A stretch of DNA of 64,000 nucleotides from Pectobacterium peruviense (GTDB lineage: Bacteria > Pseudomonadota > Gammaproteobacteria > Enterobacterales > Enterobacteriaceae): positions 62,001 through 126,000 of the forward strand of contig NZ_LXFV01000001.1 in the NCBI RefSeq assembly GCF_002847345.1, given 5' to 3'. Below the pieces are notes generated by a model. That model saw only the letters and a list, made by a program, of their open reading frames with translations, was not told the DNA's origin and made no database searches. The translations under genes and the position numbers were made by a program. Shown here piece after piece: positions 48,713-59,476 of the stretch. Position 1 is the stretch's first letter. Each line of letters begins with the position of its first letter.

Positions 48713-49341
48713 AACAATTGAGGATTCAGCGTATACAGTCCGGTAAGTTTCGCTTCTGCCAATACTGGCGCGTTAGCCAGTGCTGCTCGGACATTCGCCC
48801 CGTTAATCTCACCCTCTATCGCTAAGGCAGGTGTTGCGAGCGCGTACAGTGTGAAGATGTAATGGTGGACAAGCGCATCGTTCCACGGCGGGCACGGGCC
48901 ATCATAGCCATAGTAAGTGCCTTTCATCTGTTCGTCGGTGGCGAACCAAACAGTGTAGTCATTGATGCCGTGTTTGAGTCCTGTTGGGGCATCTGGGCCT
49001 GCTTTTCCGCGCGGAGTAATGCTGCTGGAATGCGAAGCGGCGGCAATTTCGCTGATGCTGGCGGGAATATCCAGCAACAGCCAATGATAGAAATCAACAC
49101 GTGGCAGGGAGGCACTAACCTCGCGGCCTTCCTGATTCACATCGTCACCACGGCTGGGTACATCCGGGTCGTGACAGATCAACACGAAAGACTGGGTCCC
49201 TTCAGGAGCGCCGTGCCAGGCAAGGTGGGGATTGTGATTAGAAGACAGCGCAATGTGGTTGTTTGCATCTGGAACGGCAAAGGCAAATTCGCCCGGGATA
49301 TTTTCGCCGTCCTGAAAACTGTGACTGGAGAGTTGTAGCAT
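48709..49341 (-). CDS. YbhB/YbcL-family (PEBP / Raf kinase inhibitor-like) protein
   Basis: The 210-residue protein belongs to the phosphatidylethanolamine-binding protein family, with FVLICHDPDVPS (DPD motif) and the later GYDGPCPPWNDALVHHYIFTLYAL. It is longer than E. coli YbhB (about 158 aa) because of an N-terminal extension and an internal segment (DDVNQEGREVSASLPRVDFY). There is no signal peptide. Ligand and role are unknown. It is first in a two-gene unit with an AraC regulator. Confidence 0.88.
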   Translation of the reverse strand: MLQLSSHSFQDGENIPGEFAFAVPDANNHIALSSNHNPHLAWHGAPEGTQSFVLICHDPDVPSRGDDVNQEGREVSASLPRVDFYHWLLLDIPASISEIAAASHSSSITPRGKAGPDAPTGLKHGINDYTVWFATDEQMKGTYYGYDGPCPPWNDALVHHYIFTLYALATPALAIEGEINGANVRAALANAPVLAEAKLTGLYTLNPQLL

Positions 49342-49596
49342 GGTGGTGCTCCTATCGTGATCCTTATGAGTGTTGAATCATTATAGAAGAATCCGTGCGT
49401 AATTATTTTCCTAATGCCGTCAGGATAATGCTTTTAGCTGTCAATATGATGGCTTTAGGTGCGAAAACTTGCCAAATGATGTTAAAGAAATGACGTCAGA
49501 TAGGGACGCTGGGGGCTGAAAAAAACCGTCGAGTGGTGATTCTGATACACTAAACGAGCGTTCAAGCCACCAACAAGTGTTAGCTCATGAACTACG

Positions 49597-50421
49597 TCAC
49601 TCATCACTATGAATGTCAGACAGTCCTGAAAAACATGCAGGAGTTTGACCTGTCACTGTGCGAAATGCGGCAACGAAAGAAGAGGGGCATGAAAAACCCA
49701 GTTTATAGGCCACATGTTTGACCGGCATACCGTTAGAAAGCAGGTCCATAGACACAAAGATCCGCGCCCGTTGCTTCCAGATCCGAAAACTGCATCCGGT
49801 ATCCTCGGTGAAATAGCGTGAAAACGTGCGTTCAGACATTGCAACCCGTCCCGCGAATTCACTGAGGGAAATGTTCCATCTATCGTTGACGAGCATATCT
49901 TGAGCCACTTTATGTAGTTTATCGTCACATGGCATCACCAGATCGACAGGAAGCGCTTCGGTTTCATTCACTACTCTGAGCAATAATTGGGCGATCAACT
50001 TTTGTGTCAAGTGGTTGAAAGATTGCTCAAACAAACTGGATATCAGGTGTTGTGCGAAAGGCGTCATGCCGATGATATGAATGTGATCCAGCGTTTTCAT
50101 ACCGCAGGCTTCTGCCACAAACGAAGGAGTGAAGTACAACGTTCTTAATTCAGTATGAGAAAGCAAGGTGAAGGAATGCCATTGTTCCGCTGGTAGCCAA
50201 AGTGATCGTTGAGGGGGGACGACCCACTGCCGGCTACCTGTTTGAACCAACATCACACCTTTTACCGCATAAAGCAGTTGCCCCCGTTTATGCTTGTGTG
50301 ACGGATTCAATTCTCCTCGTTCGTATGATCGGGCGAGATATCCCCAGTCGGCATTGTTCATTTCTATTGTCATTTCATCTGTATCGATTGGCGTATCAAA
50401 TTCAGTAGATGTCGTTATCAT
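49597..50421 (-). CDS. AraC-family regulator divergent from fsr
   Basis: The called start (ATG 50421, MITTSTEFDTPID) gives 274 residues; the frame is open to 50541 and none of the possible starts has a strong ribosome site. The N-terminal half is a cupin-like sensor (YERGELNPSHKHKRGQLLYA) and the C-terminal half an AraC DNA-binding region (LSEFAGRVAMSERTFSRYF, VKHVAYKLGFSCPSSFVAAF). It is divergent from an Fsr-like efflux gene, so it likely regulates that pump. Confidence 0.85.
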   Translation of the reverse strand: MITTSTEFDTPIDTDEMTIEMNNADWGYLARSYERGELNPSHKHKRGQLLYAVKGVMLVQTGSRQWVVPPQRSLWLPAEQWHSFTLLSHTELRTLYFTPSFVAEACGMKTLDHIHIIGMTPFAQHLISSLFEQSFNHLTQKLIAQLLLRVVNETEALPVDLVMPCDDKLHKVAQDMLVNDRWNISLSEFAGRVAMSERTFSRYFTEDTGCSFRIWKQRARIFVSMDLLSNGMPVKHVAYKLGFSCPSSFVAAFRTVTGQTPACFSGLSDIHSDE

Positions 50422-50562
50422 AGTTTTTTTCGCAAGTCTGTACGAATGAAACGACATTTTTTCTGTGGAATATTCGGTGTCAGGTACCGGCCAGCAAGGA
50501 TTTATGGTGAAAACTGGCATGCAGATAATGTTGTTTCTCACCTGCCAATGAGAAACTAGAAT

Positions 50563-51813
50563 ATGTCTTCTACTGAAGTAAGCGAACCAACACCAACACA
50601 GTCACATGTTGGGAATGACACGGGGAAATTTTTGGTTAACATCGTCGGTGCAGTGGCGTTAACTCACGCATGCAATGATGTTATTCAGGCGACGCTGCCA
50701 TCAATTTACCCGATGCTGAAAGAAAATTTCACGCTGTCGTACGCACAAATCGGTATGATTGCGCTGGTTTACCAAATCACGGCCTCCCTTCTTCAACCCT
50801 GGGTCGGTTTGTATACCGACAAACGTCCTAAACCCTATCTTTTACCCGCAGGGATGGTCGTTACGTTTCTGGGTATCGGTTTGTTGGCAATAGCTGACAG
50901 CTTTACCTTGTTGCTCGTCTCTGCGGCATTAGTTGGTGTGGGGTCGTCCACATTTCACCCTGAGGCTTCACGGGTGGCCCGCATGGCTTCCGGCGGAAAG
51001 TTTGGCACCGCTCAGTCAGTTTTTCAGGTCGGGGGAAATGCTGGCACCGCATTCGGTCCTTTGATTGCCGCACTTTTGATACTTCCTCACGGGCAAATGT
51101 CAGTGGCGTGGTTAATGATCATCGCGTTCATTGCCATTGTTATTTTGACCCGCATAAGCCAGTGGACTATCGCTCACGGACATGCGCAGAGCAAAAAACA
51201 CGATAGCCTCAGTGGTGAAAAGTTACCCCGAGACAAAGTTATTCTTGCCGTTGCCATTGTCAGTATTTTGATGCTGACGAAGTTCACCTACATAGCCTCC
51301 ATCAGCAATTACTATACATTTTACCTGATTCAACGTTTTGATATTACCTTACGTGACGCACAGTTCTGCCTGTTTGCTTTCCTTGCAGCCGTCGCGATTG
51401 GAACGTTTGCGGGCGGGCCGGTTGGCGATCGTATTGGTCGCAAAGCAGTGATCTGGATATCATTTTTAGGGGTTATTCCGTTCGCTCCGATCCTGCCGCA
51501 TGCGAATTTTTTCTGGACCGTCACGTTAACACTCATCATTGGTTTTGTACTGTCTTCTGCGTTTGCTGCACTTGTGGTATATGCACAAGAGGTTGTGCCA
51601 GGAAGAACGGGTATGGTTGCTGGAATTATGTTTGGCACCATGTTTGGTGTGGGCGGAATTGCTGCCGCCAGTTTAGGTAAATTGGCAGATATCTATGGAA
51701 TTGTGTCGGTCTATGATGCCTGTGGTTATCTTCCGTTACTTGGGCTCGCGACTTTATTGATGCCGGATTCGCGCAAAAAATCAAAATCGCTGCCGCTGAA
51801 TAATCTGTCTTGA
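50563..51813 (+). CDS. fsr: Fsr-like major facilitator efflux transporter
   Basis: The 416-residue protein has about 12 hydrophobic segments and resembles E. coli Fsr, the fosmidomycin exporter: THACNDVIQATLPSIYP, GIGLLAIADSF, GSSTFHPEASRVARMASGG and GGPVGDRIGRKAVIW. The substrate in this strain is unknown. An AraC-type regulator is transcribed divergently. The ribosome site before ATG 50563 is poor (GAAACTAGAAT). Confidence 0.92.
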   Translation: MSSTEVSEPTPTQSHVGNDTGKFLVNIVGAVALTHACNDVIQATLPSIYPMLKENFTLSYAQIGMIALVYQITASLLQPWVGLYTDKRPKPYLLPAGMVVTFLGIGLLAIADSFTLLLVSAALVGVGSSTFHPEASRVARMASGGKFGTAQSVFQVGGNAGTAFGPLIAALLILPHGQMSVAWLMIIAFIAIVILTRISQWTIAHGHAQSKKHDSLSGEKLPRDKVILAVAIVSILMLTKFTYIASISNYYTFYLIQRFDITLRDAQFCLFAFLAAVAIGTFAGGPVGDRIGRKAVIWISFLGVIPFAPILPHANFFWTVTLTLIIGFVLSSAFAALVVYAQEVVPGRTGMVAGIMFGTMFGVGGIAAASLGKLADIYGIVSVYDACGYLPLLGLATLLMPDSRKKSKSLPLNNLS

Positions 51814-51994
51814 TATTTATAAGCCATTGATCGTAAGCGTGATTCGCTTTGGCATGACGGGTGAGTGCATCAGTGTTGTTAGATCTGTCACCGTTTCATC
51901 ACAGTACGTCTCTGTGTTGTTTCTACCTAAAGCAACACATAGCCACTACTTCAGATGTTTGTTAATGCATCTCACCCAACAAAAGGGGCACAAT

Positions 51995-52531
51995 ATGTTT
52001 TTCAGCCAGTATGATTCTCCAATGGGGAAAATTACGATAGCAATCGATGGGGAAAACTTGACTGGGCTCTGGTTTGTAGGTCAAAAATATTATGCGCAGT
52101 CCTTTCAAGTAGAACCGTCGATAAGCCCCGAACTTCCGCTTTTTTCTGCCATTAAACGATGGTTAGATGCTTATTTCTCCGGCCATAATCCCTCCCTCGA
52201 TGCACTGCCATTGGCACCAAGTGGCAGTGATTTTCGACTGGCTGTTTGGCAACGGTTATGTCAGATCCCGTATGGCGAATATGTTACATACGGAACCGTA
52301 GCCAGAGATGTTGCGGCTGTTATGGGTAAAACCAGTATGTCAGCGCAGGCTACCGGTGGGGCGGTTGGCCACAACCCAATATCTATTATCATTCCCTGCC
52401 ACCGGGTTATTGGCACCAATAACAGCTTGACGGGGTATGCTGGCGGTATCGCAAAAAAAATTCAGCTACTTGAACTGGAAGGGGTTAACACCGGGAATAT
52501 GAGCGTCCCTATCAAAGGGACGGCTTTATGA
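51995..52531 (+). CDS. ogt: Methylated-DNA-[protein]-cysteine methyltransferase (Ogt type)
   Basis: The 178-residue protein repairs O6-methylguanine and O4-methylthymine by transferring the methyl to its own Cys. The active-site IPCHRVIG places that Cys at residue 135, and the HTH-like IPYGEYVTYGTVA comes before it. The start at ATG 51995 has AGGGG upstream; the frame runs earlier to 51827 without support. It is a suicide enzyme of the Ogt branch. A short hairpin overlaps its last codons. It converges on potD. Confidence 0.93.
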   Translation: MFFSQYDSPMGKITIAIDGENLTGLWFVGQKYYAQSFQVEPSISPELPLFSAIKRWLDAYFSGHNPSLDALPLAPSGSDFRLAVWQRLCQIPYGEYVTYGTVARDVAAVMGKTSMSAQATGGAVGHNPISIIIPCHRVIGTNNSLTGYAGGIAKKIQLLELEGVNTGNMSVPIKGTAL

Positions 52532-52599
52532 TAATGATCGTCTCTACCCGATCCGGATAAAGAAATAACATTGCTATCGTGTGACACGATATCTCGCGA

Positions 52600-53643
52600 T
52601 TAACGACCGGCTTTTAGCTGCTGGAAATAAGTTTCATACAGCGTGCTGGCGCTGCCAACGTCGTTCTGCCATTCGCCTTTGGCGATGGTTTCATCATCTG
52701 GGTACAGTGTTTTGTCACCTGAAACTTCAGGTGGGAGTAGTTTCTTTGCCGCCAGATTTGGCGTTGGATAGCCGATAGTCTCAGCAACTTGAGCCGCCAC
52801 TTCCGGACGCAGTAGGAAGTCGATTAGTTTCATCGCACCGTCGACGTTCTTGGCGTTGGCCGGAATTGCCAGGCTGTCCATCCAGAAGATACCGCCTTCT
52901 TTGGGCCAGATGACATCCAGCGGTGTGCCAGCTTGACGCGCCACATAGGCAGAACCGTTCCATACCATACCCAGATTAACCTCACCTTCAATGAACGGGT
53001 TACCGGGGTTGTCTGAGTTGAACGTCAGCACGTTCGGCATTAGGGCTTGCAGCGCTTTATAGGCTGCTTCAATCTCTTTGGGGTCAGTGGTGTTTGCGGA
53101 ATAACCCAGCTTACGCAGGGCGATTTGGAACACTTCACGTGCATCGTCCGTCAGCAGCAGGCTATTTTTGTACTTCGTATCCCACAGATCGGCCCAACCG
53201 GTGACGCTGGCAGGGTCAATCACTTCATGATTAATACCAATCGCCGTTGCGCCCCAGATATAGGGAATAGAGTAATCGTTGTTTGGATCGAAAGATTTAT
53301 GTAGCAAGTTTGGATCGAGATTATGGAAGTTGCTGAGCTTGCGGGTATCAATCTTTTGCAGCATGCCTTCTTTACTCATCTTGGAGATGAAATAGGTCGA
53401 CGGCACGACCAAATCGTAGGCACTGTCTTTATAGGTTTTCAGCTTAGCGTACATGCTCTCGTTGGATTCATAGGTGGAGTAAATCACCTTGATTCCCGTT
53501 TCTTTAGTGAACTGTTCCAACAGACCCGGCGGCACGTATTCGGTCCAGTTATAGAAATAGAGCGTTTTGCCGTCGTTGGCATTGGCGGTGCTGATGCCGA
53601 ACGCCATCGCGCACGCTGCCAGTAGGTGTGGCCATTTTTTCAT
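52600..53643 (-). CDS. potD: Spermidine/putrescine-binding protein PotD
   Basis: PotD is the periplasmic receptor of the spermidine-preferring PotABCD importer. The 347-residue precursor has a signal peptide (MKKWPHLLAACAMAFGISTA, ANA cleavage). The lobe residues for polyamine binding follow: NWTEYVPPGLLEQF, PSTYFISKM, PYIWGATAIGIN and WMDSLAIPANAKN. It is last in the operon, with a 89-base gap after potC. Confidence 0.97.
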   Translation of the reverse strand: MKKWPHLLAACAMAFGISTANANDGKTLYFYNWTEYVPPGLLEQFTKETGIKVIYSTYESNESMYAKLKTYKDSAYDLVVPSTYFISKMSKEGMLQKIDTRKLSNFHNLDPNLLHKSFDPNNDYSIPYIWGATAIGINHEVIDPASVTGWADLWDTKYKNSLLLTDDAREVFQIALRKLGYSANTTDPKEIEAAYKALQALMPNVLTFNSDNPGNPFIEGEVNLGMVWNGSAYVARQAGTPLDVIWPKEGGIFWMDSLAIPANAKNVDGAMKLIDFLLRPEVAAQVAETIGYPTPNLAAKKLLPPEVSGDKTLYPDDETIAKGEWQNDVGSASTLYETYFQQLKAGR

Positions 53644-53732
53644 TATGTTTACCTCCTTATTAGTCCCAAAGAAAATACCTGCTTATATCAGCAGATATGA
53701 AAATAAAGGTATTTATCGCGCGAACTACCATC

Positions 53733-54509
53733 TTACTTTCCAGTGCGGTCGCGTAAAATTAGTTGGCTACTGAGCACCAGCACGAGCGACAGAATCAGCA
53801 GGATCGTCGCCAGCGCATTGACTTCCGGGGATACGCCGACCTTTACCATCGAGTAAATCTTCAAGGGCAGAATTTCATATGCGGGCCCGGTGACAAACGA
53901 AGAAACCACCACGTCATCCATCGACAAGGTAAAACCGAGCAACCAACTGGCCGCTACCGCTGGCATCGCCAGTGGCAGAATGATCTTACGTAGAATAATC
54001 ACTTCGCTGGCGCCCAAATCGCGCGCGGCTTCCAGCATCCGTACATCAAACCCTTTCAGACGCGAGTAGACGGTCACCACCACGAATGGCAGGCAGAATG
54101 TGATGTGGGAAAACAGCAGCGACCAGAACCCGAGTGAGATGCCCAACAACATGAAAAGCACCAGTAGCGAAATTGCCATCACGATATCCGGCGACATCAT
54201 TACCACGAACAGCATGCCGCCGACAAAAGGCTTGCCGCGAAAACGGTAGCGATACAGCGCAACGGCTGTCAGAGAGCCAATCAGCGTGGCAAACGTCGCG
54301 GAAAACACCGCCATCGTCAGCGAGTGCTGTGCGGCCTGAAGCAGGCTGTCGTTGTTCATCAGCAGCCGATACCAATCCAGCGTAAATCCCTGCCAGTTGA
54401 TGCCGAAACGTGCCTGATTAAATGAGTTCACGATCAGAATAATGATCGGAATGTACAGATAAGCGTAAATGATGGACATAAATCCACCGCGGATTAAGCG
54501 TCCAGTCAT
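53733..54509 (-). CDS. potC: Spermidine/putrescine ABC permease PotC
   Basis: Inner-membrane permease of the polyamine importer. The 258 residues contain about six hydrophobic segments and the EAA-type loop [21 protein letters not shown] that docks to PotA. It is nearly identical in arrangement to E. coli PotC (GINWQGFTLDWYRLLMNNDS). It overlaps potB by 4 bases. Confidence 0.97.
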   Translation of the reverse strand: MTGRLIRGGFMSIIYAYLYIPIIILIVNSFNQARFGINWQGFTLDWYRLLMNNDSLLQAAQHSLTMAVFSATFATLIGSLTAVALYRYRFRGKPFVGGMLFVVMMSPDIVMAISLLVLFMLLGISLGFWSLLFSHITFCLPFVVVTVYSRLKGFDVRMLEAARDLGASEVIILRKIILPLAMPAVAASWLLGFTLSMDDVVVSSFVTGPAYEILPLKIYSMVKVGVSPEVNALATILLILSLVLVLSSQLILRDRTGK

Positions 54510-55366
54510 TCCAGCTCTCCCTTTTTATTCAGCAGTCGAGCCGTGCGGTAGTAGATAAACAGCAGTACGCCCATGACTAACGTCAGGCAGATGCTGGTGG
54601 CAGCACCAAACGGCCAATCACGGATATTAAGGAACTGGCTTTTAATGACGTTACCGATTAGCAAATTCTTTGCGCCACCCATCAGGTCGGCCACGAAGAA
54701 CAACCCCATGGCGGGCAGCAACACCAGCAAGCATCCAGCGATAATTCCCGGCATAGTCAGCGGGATCACCACACGAATGAAGGTTTGCCATTTATTAGCC
54801 CCTAGATCGCGGGCGGCTTCAAGGTAGGCTTTATCAAGTTTTTCAATACTGGAGTAGAGCGGTAGCACCATGAACGGCAGCAGGATGTAAATCAGGCCGA
54901 GAATCACCGCTTCAGACGTGTACATAATCCGCAGCGGCGTATCGATTAGGCCGGTCCAGAGCAAAAATTCATTCAGATGCCCACGCGTGCTGAGGAAAAT
55001 TTTCAGCCCGTAAATACGGATCAGTGAGTTAGTCCAAAACGGCACAATCAGCAGAAACAGCATCAGTGGCTGAATTTTTTTCGGTAAATGCGCCAGAATA
55101 AAGGCAAACGGATAGCCCAGCAGTAAACAGCAGAGCGTAGCGATAGCGGCCATGTTCAGCGAATGCAGTAGCACTGAAGCATAAAGCGGGTCGACCAGAC
55201 GCGTATAGTTTTCCAGCGTAAAGACCAGACTGACGAAATGCGTGTCATCGCGCGTCAGAAAACTGGTTCCGATGATCATCAGATTGGGCAGGAAAACAAA
55301 CAGCACCAGCCAGGCAACGATGAGTGTGATAATGATATTTTGAAAGCGTTTACGCGACGTCTTCAT
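54506..55366 (-). CDS. potB: Spermidine/putrescine ABC permease PotB
   Basis: The second permease of the PotABCD importer. The 286 residues have about six hydrophobic segments, a [14 protein letters not shown] family block and the EAA loop [21 protein letters not shown]. It overlaps potA by 17 bases and potC by 4, showing tight translational coupling. Confidence 0.97.
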   Translation of the reverse strand: MKTSRKRFQNIIITLIVAWLVLFVFLPNLMIIGTSFLTRDDTHFVSLVFTLENYTRLVDPLYASVLLHSLNMAAIATLCCLLLGYPFAFILAHLPKKIQPLMLFLLIVPFWTNSLIRIYGLKIFLSTRGHLNEFLLWTGLIDTPLRIMYTSEAVILGLIYILLPFMVLPLYSSIEKLDKAYLEAARDLGANKWQTFIRVVIPLTMPGIIAGCLLVLLPAMGLFFVADLMGGAKNLLIGNVIKSQFLNIRDWPFGAATSICLTLVMGVLLFIYYRTARLLNKKGELE

Positions 55367-56465
55367 CGTGCAGGACTACCTCCCAACTTTCCACCCAGGT
55401 AACGTCCACTTTCTGGTTGAGTGAATGATCGAAGTCGGGATCGTCTTCGTTAAAGAACTCGCTGACCATGACCATTTTGCCGTTTTCCAACTCGATGTTG
55501 GATTCCAGCGTCATGCCTTTATAGTTGCGCTCGCGCACGTAGCCAACCATCCCTTCAGCCTGCATGCCGTCGCCCAGTTCTTCAACGCGTAAATCCTCCG
55601 GTCGCAGCAGCACGTTAAGGTGTTGTCCGACGTTGACCAGAAAACTGACGGTGATCACGCATTCGTGGCCTTCGACCTGAGCGCGTACTCTTTGTTCATC
55701 CAATAGCTCTAGTACGATGGCATCAAAAATATTGATTTCGCCGATAAAACTGGCGACGAATAGATTTTTAGGCTCTTCGTAGATTTCACGCGGCGTGCCG
55801 TCTTGCTCGATGCAACCCTCGCGCATCACCACGATGCGGTCGGACATGGTCAGCGCTTCTTCCTGATCGTGCGTGACGAAAATAAAGGTGATGCCCAACT
55901 TGCGTTGCAGCGCCTTAAGCTCGTTCTGCATCTGCTTGCGCAACTTATAATCGAGTGCGGACAGAGATTCATCCAGCAGCAGAACCTTCGGCTGGTTGAC
56001 GACGGCGCGGGCGATAGCAACGCGCTGTTGCTGGCCACCGGATAACTGGTGTGGGCGACGCTGTGCTAACTCGTCCAACTGCACCATTTTTAGTGCTTCA
56101 ATTACGCGCGGCGTTATTTCTGCGGCAGGTGTTTTCTGCATACGCAGGCCAAATGCCACGTTCTCAAACACGCTGAGATGAGGGAATAGCGCGTAACTTT
56201 GAAATACGGTATTAACGTGTCGCTGCTCAGCGGGCTGGTGGGTAATATCCTGCTTTTCCAGCATGATGCTGCCACTATCGACCGTTTCCAGACCCGCTAT
56301 CAGACGCAGTACGGTGGTTTTTCCGCAGCCGGATGGCCCGAGGATCGTCAGGAACTCACCGTTATTAATGGTGAGATTAAAATGCGAAATGATGTCTTTA
56401 CCATCAAAGCCTTTATGGACGTTGAGCAATTCAACGACTGGCACAGTCAGGGAGTTTTCTTTCAT
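55350..56465 (-). CDS. potA: Spermidine/putrescine ABC ATPase PotA
   Basis: PotA drives polyamine import through PotBC. The 371-residue ATPase has Walker [10 protein letters not shown] (43-51), a Q loop, LSGGQQQR signature, Walker [12 protein letters not shown] and a C-terminal TOBE-like regulatory domain ([15 protein letters not shown]). It heads the potABCD operon and is divergent from pepT, as in E. coli. Confidence 0.97.
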   Translation of the reverse strand: MKENSLTVPVVELLNVHKGFDGKDIISHFNLTINNGEFLTILGPSGCGKTTVLRLIAGLETVDSGSIMLEKQDITHQPAEQRHVNTVFQSYALFPHLSVFENVAFGLRMQKTPAAEITPRVIEALKMVQLDELAQRRPHQLSGGQQQRVAIARAVVNQPKVLLLDESLSALDYKLRKQMQNELKALQRKLGITFIFVTHDQEEALTMSDRIVVMREGCIEQDGTPREIYEEPKNLFVASFIGEINIFDAIVLELLDEQRVRAQVEGHECVITVSFLVNVGQHLNVLLRPEDLRVEELGDGMQAEGMVGYVRERNYKGMTLESNIELENGKMVMVSEFFNEDDPDFDHSLNQKVDVTWVESWEVVLHDEDVA

Positions 56466-56832
56466 TAAGGTATAGCTCTATTTCCTGATTTGGCAGATCA
56501 ACGGCATCTCCGTTGCGATCGTGCCAAGGGTTATCACCTTTCAGCTAGCGTGCGCGGTTAAGGGCGGCATTTTACGGGAAACGTTACCTAACGCCAACTT
56601 GTGTGGCCCGACTTCCTGCCACTATAGACGTGAATGGCGGTGATTCAGCCAATGAATTAGCACGCATGTTTCCTTATTGTTACCTGATTTGGGAACACTT
56701 CGTGACGCTGCTACCGCTTTTTGCTCTGAATTCTAGTCCTATGGTTTGTTAAATCGGAAAAAAACTGACCTGACGCAATATCTGCCGTGGTAGCCCTATC
56801 CATAATGCCTTTCAGGGTTCAGGGGGCATAAG
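56466..56832. other. potA-pepT divergent intergenic region
   Basis: 367 bases without a gene. Both promoters should lie here. I looked for an FNR-like TTGAT-N4-ATCAA site, because pepT is anaerobically induced in Salmonella, and saw none. Confidence 0.5.
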
Positions 56833-58065
56833 ATGGATAAATTACTCGACAGATTTTTAAACTACGTTTCGTTTGATACACAGTCTAAATCCGGTGTTCG
56901 GCAGGTGCCGAGTACCGACGGCCAGTTGAAACTGGCGCGTGCGTTGCAGCAAGAACTGCTCGAACTGGGATTTGAGCAGATCGTACTTAGCAAACAAGGT
57001 TGCCTGATGGCGACGCTTCCGGCGAACGTTGCCTGGTCAGTACCTGCTATCGGCTTTATTTCACATATGGATACGTCGCCAGACTTTAGCGGCAAAAATG
57101 TGAATCCGCAGATTCTAGAAAACTATCGCGGTGGTGACATTGCCTTGGGCATGGGGGATGAAGTGCTGTCGCCCGTCATGTTCCCAGTGCTACACCAACT
57201 ACTGGGGCACACGCTGATTACGACAGACGGCAAAACGCTGCTGGGAGCCGATGATAAAGCAGGGATCGCAGAAATTATTACCGCACTGGTGCGTCTGAGA
57301 AAGAACCAACTGCCGCACGGGGATATTCGTATTGCCTTTACGCCTGATGAAGAAATTGGCAAGGGCGCACAGTTTTTTGATGTCAAAGCGTTTAACGCGC
57401 AGTGGGCTTACACTGTAGACGGCGGTGGCGTCGGCGAACTGGAGTATGAAAACTTTAATGCCGCGTCGGTTCAGGTGAAAATTGTCGGTAACAATGTACA
57501 TCCTGGTAGCGCCAAAGGCGTGATGGTGAACGCGCTGACGCTGGCCTCTCGCTATCATCAGCATGTGCCGGAGAGTGAATCACCGGAGCAGACCGAAAGC
57601 TATCAGGGTTTTTACCATCTTCACAGCATGAAAGGATCTGTGGAGCGGGCAGACTTGCACTATATCGTCCGGGATTTCGATCGTAACGGCTTTGAACAGC
57701 GTAAACAGACAATGCTGGATATTGCGGAAAAGGTCGGCGCGGGGCTGCACCGAGATTGCTACATTGAAGTCACGATTACCGATACCTACTACAACATGCG
57801 TGAGCAGGTTGAGCAGCATCCGCACATTATCGCGCTGGCACAGCAGGCGATGCGGGATTGTGATATTGAGCCAAATATGAAGCCAATTCGCGGTGGTACT
57901 GACGGCGCACACCTGTCATTCCAGGGGTTACCATGCCCAAATCTGTTTACCGGTGGCTACAACTATCATGGCAAACATGAGTTTGTCACGCTGGAAGGGA
58001 TGGAAAAGGCCGTGTCTGTGATTATGCGCATTGCAGAGCTGACTGCGCTGCGTGCGAAGCCGTAA
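56833..58065 (+). CDS. pepT: Peptidase T (aminotripeptidase)
   Basis: PepT removes N-terminal residues from tripeptides using two zinc ions. The 410-residue M20 metallopeptidase has H78 and D80 in [10 protein letters not shown]140 in LLGADDKAG (bridging), E173/E174 in TPDEEIGKG and a late His in [15 protein letters not shown] precedes ATG 56833. The gene is divergent from potA and converges on roxA. Confidence 0.97.
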   Translation: MDKLLDRFLNYVSFDTQSKSGVRQVPSTDGQLKLARALQQELLELGFEQIVLSKQGCLMATLPANVAWSVPAIGFISHMDTSPDFSGKNVNPQILENYRGGDIALGMGDEVLSPVMFPVLHQLLGHTLITTDGKTLLGADDKAGIAEIITALVRLRKNQLPHGDIRIAFTPDEEIGKGAQFFDVKAFNAQWAYTVDGGGVGELEYENFNAASVQVKIVGNNVHPGSAKGVMVNALTLASRYHQHVPESESPEQTESYQGFYHLHSMKGSVERADLHYIVRDFDRNGFEQRKQTMLDIAEKVGAGLHRDCYIEVTITDTYYNMREQVEQHPHIIALAQQAMRDCDIEPNMKPIRGGTDGAHLSFQGLPCPNLFTGGYNYHGKHEFVTLEGMEKAVSVIMRIAELTALRAKP

Positions 58066-58086
58066 GCATTACCATTTTGCAGAAAC

Positions 58087-58115
58087 GAATAAGGCGGGAA
58101 ATTCCCGCCTTATTC
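58087..58115. terminator. Bidirectional terminator, pepT/roxA
   Basis: GAATAAGGCGGGAA and TTCCCGCCTTATTC form a perfect 14-bp stem between the converging genes; the ends are A/T-rich on both sides. Confidence 0.88.
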
Positions 58116-58138
58116 TTGTGTAACCGATTATCTTGGTT

Positions 58139-59260
58139 TTAATCCGCAAAATACCAGTAACCGCTGTTAATCAGTACCGTGAGCTGGGCAAGGAAAGAAG
58201 GATCTTCCAGCGCATCACCCAGCAGTTCCGCATTGATGGCGGGGTGCTCAGCCAACGCAAACAGCGCTTCCTTGTGTGTACTGTTCACTTTCTCCCCGTT
58301 AACGAAGCAGCCATCCCCAACGCAGATAACACGCATACCGCCTAGACGACGCAGTGGTTCACCCTGTTGCAGATACTCATACACCTCGCCAGCCTGATAA
58401 GGTGGTTCCGGCGGTGAGAGGTCAAGCTCATGACGAGACTGGGAAATAAACTCACCAAACCAATTTTGGAAATGTTCCGGTTGCTGTACTAGCTCCAGCA
58501 TCATTTTTTGCAGTGCATCCAGCTCTTGCGGCAATACGCTGGCGATATGATCTCTGGATGGAATGTTAGGATCGCTGTAGCGATAGCTGCCGAGTTCGCG
58601 GGAAAGCACATAATCCGCAAAGCCGCTGACCAGTTCGCGAGCATTTGGCGCCCGGAAACCCACGGAGTAGTTGAGCGAATTCTCCAGCGAATAGCCTTCG
58701 TGCGGGAAGCCCGGTGGAATATACACGATATCGCCCGGTTCCAGCTCTTCATCAATAATGGCTTCAAACGGGTCGACCTGAAGCAGGTCTGGATGTGGGC
58801 AATGCTGCTTCATCGGTATTTTTTCACCGACGCGCCAGCGGCGACGTCCCGTTCCCTGAATAATGAAAACATCATACTGATCCAGATGTGGCCCTACACC
58901 ACCACCGGGAACGGAAAACGAAATCATCAAATCATCAGTACGCCAGTCTGGCAGTTGTCTAAATGGCTGCATCAAGGCGGAAGAGGGCTCATGCCAGTGA
59001 TCGACCGCCTGCACTAACAGCGACCAATTGCTTTCACCCAGATGGTCGTAGCTCTCGAAAGGACCATGGCTCACCTGCCAACGCCCATTCTGATGGCTGA
59101 CTAGCCGGCTATCGACCTCATTTTCCAATGCCAGACCCGCAAGTTCATCGGGTGAAATCGGATCGATAAAATGGGTAAAACCGCCTTTAATCAGGAGCGG
59201 ACGTTTTTGCCAGTAGTTCGCTAAAAAATCCTGCCAGTCGAGATTAAGTTGATAGTCCAT
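58139..59260 (-). CDS. roxA: 50S ribosomal L16 arginine hydroxylase RoxA (YcfD)
   Basis: RoxA is a 2-oxoglutarate/Fe(II) oxygenase that hydroxylates Arg81 of ribosomal protein L16. The start at 59260 (MDYQLNLDWQDFL) gives 373 residues, the E. coli length; the frame extends further but runs into an intergenic repeat. The JmjC cupin shows H125 and D127 in HLDQYD and H187 in PHEGY, the iron triad. The C-terminal winged-helix part follows. Confidence 0.96.
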   Translation of the reverse strand: MDYQLNLDWQDFLANYWQKRPLLIKGGFTHFIDPISPDELAGLALENEVDSRLVSHQNGRWQVSHGPFESYDHLGESNWSLLVQAVDHWHEPSSALMQPFRQLPDWRTDDLMISFSVPGGGVGPHLDQYDVFIIQGTGRRRWRVGEKIPMKQHCPHPDLLQVDPFEAIIDEELEPGDIVYIPPGFPHEGYSLENSLNYSVGFRAPNARELVSGFADYVLSRELGSYRYSDPNIPSRDHIASVLPQELDALQKMMLELVQQPEHFQNWFGEFISQSRHELDLSPPEPPYQAGEVYEYLQQGEPLRRLGGMRVICVGDGCFVNGEKVNSTHKEALFALAEHPAINAELLGDALEDPSFLAQLTVLINSGYWYFAD

Positions 59261-59365
59261 ACCGTTTTCCAGAAATTCGTTTTTTGAGGAAATGACTGTT
59301 CTTGAAGACATGATTTTTCTTGAAGTAATCCGTATTTTAAAACAATCCGCATTTTGACAATAAGT

Positions 59366-59448
59366 ATATACCCTAAATAATTCGAGTTTCATGCAGGCGG
59401 CAAGAGAACGAATCCAGCGTACATGCAACTTGAAGTATGACGAGTATA
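59366..59448. repeat. Shortened copy of the intergenic palindromic repeat between roxA and phoQ
   Basis: It opens TATACCCTAAATAATTCGAG and closes ACTTGAAGTATGACGAGTATA like the longer copies, but lacks their central CTTACT-N-AGTAAG block, so it is about 83 bases long. Confidence 0.8.
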
Positions 59449-59476
59449 GCGGAAGCATTGCTCGCTGTACTGTCTT

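Noticed and set aside
59261..59458. N-terminal extension of RoxA to 439 residues
   Set aside because: The added part is translated intergenic repeat, and the 373-residue start matches the family and has a ribosome site.
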